24,547 nucleotides of DNA from NCBI GenBank assembly GCA_044432975.1, contig JAWXUC010000015.1, positions 1 to 24,547 on the forward strand, in the 5' to 3' direction. The notes beneath the pieces are model-generated. The model made no database searches and had not been told where the DNA came from. It saw only the letters and a program-made list of their open reading frames with translations. Position 1 is the first letter of the stretch. Every line of letters begins with the position of its first letter. Of the stretch, positions 22,650 through 24,547 are shown piece by piece. The translations under genes and the position numbers were made by a program. This stretch comes from JAWXUC01 sp044432975 (GTDB taxonomy: Bacteria; Pseudomonadota; Alphaproteobacteria; RF32; CAG-239).

Positions 22650-23437
22650 GAGTTTTTATTTTTAGCAGATAAAAACCACAAAACTCCAACAGGAATCGAT
22701 ACCAAATAAAATGCTGTTAAACTAGCTAACACCAACCATGGTTGACTAATAATCAAGCTTGCGAAAAACACAACAAATATCATTATTGGCACAAACATAT
22801 ATGATTTTACTTTCATTTTTTTTGTTGAAATTGTAGGAATTCTTGAAACCATCAACATTGCAACAACAAATAAAACAACTGCATTTAATAGATGAGATCT
22901 TAAGAAAGACCAATCTGCAAATTCAAATGAAGCAATAACAGGGAGAATCGCCAACATTGCGGCTGCAGGAGCAGGAACACCAACAAAAAAGTTATCCCAA
23001 TATTTTGGTTGTTTAACGTCATCTAACATTGTATTAAATCTAGCCAATCTTAAAGCACTTGCCATTGCCAACAACAATGCGCAAAACCAACCTATTTTTG
23101 GCAAGTCAAACAAAGACCATTTATAAACAAGAATCGCTGGAGCAACACCAAAACTAACAAAATCTGATAAAGAATCCAATTCTGCACCAAATTTTGAAGA
23201 CGCTTTTAAAAGTCTTGCAACTCTACCATCTAAGCCATCTAAAATAGCAGCAACAAAAATACACAAACAAGCTTTCATCCAATTGCCATCCATTGCATAT
23301 CTAATTGATGTAACGCCTGAGCACAAAGCCAACATTGTAACAATATTGGGAGCAATCTTTCTAAAAGGAAGCTCTTTTAACTTTTGAGGAGAAATCTTTT
23401 TAAAAGGAATTTCTTTTAATGTTTTTGGAGATATCAT
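22646..23437 (-). CDS. pssA: CDP-diacylglycerol-serine O-phosphatidyltransferase
   Basis: A 263-residue multi-pass inner-membrane enzyme that makes phosphatidylserine from CDP-diacylglycerol and serine. The CDP-alcohol phosphatidyltransferase signature D-G-x2-A-R-x8-G-x3-D-x3-D is complete: D70, G71, A74, R75, G84, D88, D92, with D67 before it. Several hydrophobic segments follow, the last ending near the C-terminus (VSIPVGVLWFL). The N-terminus has an odd repeat: ISPKTLKEIPFKK, then ISPQKLKELPFRK, then IAPN. The ATG overlaps the psd stop by 4 bases, so the two steps of phosphatidylethanolamine synthesis are coupled. Confidence 0.94.
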   Translation of the reverse strand: MISPKTLKEIPFKKISPQKLKELPFRKIAPNIVTMLALCSGVTSIRYAMDGNWMKACLCIFVAAILDGLDGRVARLLKASSKFGAELDSLSDFVSFGVAPAILVYKWSLFDLPKIGWFCALLLAMASALRLARFNTMLDDVKQPKYWDNFFVGVPAPAAAMLAILPVIASFEFADWSFLRSHLLNAVVLFVVAMLMVSRIPTISTKKMKVKSYMFVPIMIFVVFFASLIISQPWLVLASLTAFYLVSIPVGVLWFLSAKNKNS

Positions 23438-24141
23438 CTTGTTATACCTTCTACTTTTGTTTGTTTTGTTTTTAAGTTTGCAATAACAGTTTCACCAGCT
23501 ATCATGGTTTGACCCAAGCAAACTTGAGGCTCAACACCTTCTGGTAAGAACACGTCTAAGCGAGAACCGAATCTAATTAAGCCAAATCTTTCACCAGCTT
23601 TATATTTATCACCAACTTTTGCAAAACAAAGAATGCGTCTTGCAACAAGACCTGCAATTTGAACAAAAGCAATTTCTGGACCTGATGATGTTTTCATCGC
23701 CAACAATTGACGTTCATTGTCTTTTGATGCTTTATCTAATGTAGCATTTAAGAATTTGCCTTTTATATATTTTTCTTTTGTTATTTCACCTTCTGCAGGA
23801 GCTCTGTTTACATGAACATTAAAAACACTCATAAAAATGCTAACTCTTGTATAAGAATTATCTTGCAAGCCCAATTCTTTTGGACCTTTAACTTTTACAA
23901 CATGAGAAACTGTTCCGTCTGCTGGAGAAAGAACAACGTCTGCGATATTGGGAGTGCTTCTTTCTGGATCTCTAAAAAACAAATAGCACCAAACAGTTAA
24001 AATCAAACCAATCCAACCAAGAGGCTCTGCTATCATAGCTAAAAGAACGGTAATTGCGGCAAAGATTCCAACAAATTTCCATCCCTCTTGATGAATTGTC
24101 GGTAGAATAAATTTTTTCCAAGATAAATCAACGTTTTTCAT
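23434..24141 (-). CDS. psd: Phosphatidylserine decarboxylase
   Basis: A 235-residue pyruvoyl enzyme that converts phosphatidylserine to phosphatidylethanolamine. Near the C-terminus RFGSR (190-194) is the self-cleavage site, cut between G192 and S193 to form the pyruvoyl group; FGSR replaces the LGST of E. coli. Other family segments are FFRDPER (55-61), LSPADGTVSHV (71-81) and SVFNVHVNRAPAEGEI (105-120). An N-terminal membrane segment (about 24-56) anchors it. The size is that of the short, Sinorhizobium-like Psd class. AAGGAG precedes the ATG. It leads the psd-pssA pair. Confidence 0.95.
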   Translation of the reverse strand: MKNVDLSWKKFILPTIHQEGWKFVGIFAAITVLLAMIAEPLGWIGLILTVWCYLFFRDPERSTPNIADVVLSPADGTVSHVVKVKGPKELGLQDNSYTRVSIFMSVFNVHVNRAPAEGEITKEKYIKGKFLNATLDKASKDNERQLLAMKTSSGPEIAFVQIAGLVARRILCFAKVGDKYKAGERFGLIRFGSRLDVFLPEGVEPQVCLGQTMIAGETVIANLKTKQTKVEGITR

Positions 24142-24166
24142 AAGTTTCTCCTTTATAATAAAAAAG

Positions 24167-24194
24167 AATATAAAGTTTTTTTAAAAAAACACAA
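24167..24194 (-). promoter_or_regulatory. psd-pssA promoter
   Basis: On the minus strand, TTGTGT (24194-24189) and TATATT (24172-24167) are separated by 16 bases, 26 bases upstream of the psd ATG. It is divergent from the tRNA-Leu promoter. Confidence 0.5.
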
Positions 24195-24202
24195 GATTTT
24201 TG

Positions 24203-24230
24203 TTGCATTATTTTTTTTTATGAGTATAAC
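24203..24230 (+). promoter_or_regulatory. tRNA-Leu promoter
   Basis: TTGCAT (24203-24208) and TATAAC (24225-24230) are separated by 16 bases, predicting a start near 24237, a few bases before the mature tRNA. It is nearly the same as the rpsD promoter. Confidence 0.6.
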
Positions 24231-24244
24231 TATGTCTAGATTAT

Positions 24245-24331
24245 GCGAATGTGGCGGAACTGGTAGACGCTGCAGACTTAAAATCTGTTGCCCGCAAGGG
24301 CGTGCCGGTTCGATTCCGGCCTTTCGCACCA
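24245..24331 (+). tRNA. tRNA-Leu (anticodon UAA)
   Basis: An 87-nt class II tRNA with encoded CCA. The anticodon arm is CAGA-CTTAAAA-TCTG, giving anticodon TAA. A long variable arm (TTGCCCGCAAGGGCGT) marks it as Leu-type. The T arm is GCCGG-TTCGATT-CCGGC. The acceptor stem GCGAATG/CTTTCGC pairs apart from a T-T at the sixth position. Confidence 0.95.
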
Positions 24332-24341
24332 ATCTATTTAT

Positions 24342-24364
24342 AGCTTCCTTCGGGAGGCTTTTTT
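24342..24364 (+). terminator. tRNA-Leu terminator
   Basis: AGCTTCC and GGGAGGCT pair around a TTC-type loop, followed by TTTTTT. It begins 11 bases after the tRNA. Confidence 0.8.
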
Positions 24365-24390
24365 GCTATATGGGGCTTGGCTTGCAGGTA

Positions 24391-24441
24391 GTTCGATAAT
24401 TACGTTTTCAAAAAATACCAAATCCCAGCAGATTATCGAAC
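24391..24441. repeat. 10-bp inverted repeat downstream of tRNA-Leu
   Basis: GTTCGATAAT (24391-24400) is exactly reversed as ATTATCGAAC (24432-24441) across 31 bases. No gene is visible from here to the window end. It may be a protein-binding site, a recombination site or the edge of an element that continues outside. Confidence 0.4.
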
Positions 24442-24547
24442 TTTGGGTCATCGTCAAATTTGGGGGCAAGTTGTTTTTTTTATAAAAAAATCTATTCATA
24501 TTAAGTTTGTACTTTCTTTAGTTAACCACATAAAATTCTAACACGCA

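Overview
The window looks like chromosome of an AT-rich alphaproteobacterium. The best lineage evidence is a MipZ-type division ATPase, an ATP12-family F1 assembly chaperone, the pal-cpoB-tilS order, and an SOS-type operator in front of lexA with one mismatch to the alphaproteobacterial GTTC-N7-GTTC form. The low GC, the dense palindromic intergenic repeats and a Bacteroidota-looking insert suggest an uncultured host- or gut-associated lineage. That last step is inference; no rRNA gene is present to settle it.

Layout. Bases 1-1030 are accessory DNA: the tail of a probable IS630-type transposase, a candidate structured RNA with its own terminator (about 217-376), a small Xre-like gene and several palindromic repeats. 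Bases 1031-6766 hold two minus-strand genes unlike the rest of the window: a secreted beta-barrel-like protein and a 1632-residue repeat lipoprotein. Both lack a Shine-Dalgarno sequence, unlike most host genes here, which suggests transfer from Bacteroidota. Bases 6767-7779 carry no convincing gene but hold a 46-bp tandem repeat and several hairpins. rpsD follows, then a 4 x 37-bp tandem repeat.

From 14286 down to 8693 runs a compact minus-strand cluster: mlaA, mlaC, a RelA/SpoT-fold-like protein, a Sel1-repeat protein, a D,D-carboxypeptidase with a SPOR domain, and mipZ. It joins outer-membrane lipid asymmetry, wall trimming and division-site placement. Divergent from it are kdsB (LPS Kdo activation), a short ATP12-like gene and a Smr-domain gene, facing a small membrane-protein pair. 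Then come pal, cpoB, tilS, dnaN, a possible 44-residue membrane peptide, and recF. A 174-bp MITE-like element starts exactly at the recF stop codon. lexA, pssA and psd are read leftward, and a tRNA-Leu(UAA) closes the annotated part.

Most genes are housekeeping: envelope (mlaA, mlaC, pal, cpoB, kdsB, pssA, psd, carboxypeptidase), replication and repair (dnaN, recF, lexA), translation (rpsD, tilS, tRNA-Leu) and division (mipZ). No CRISPR array, defence island or prophage is visible. The least explained items are the Bacteroidota-like pair, the RelA/SpoT-like protein in the mla cluster, the RNA near the left edge and the MITE.
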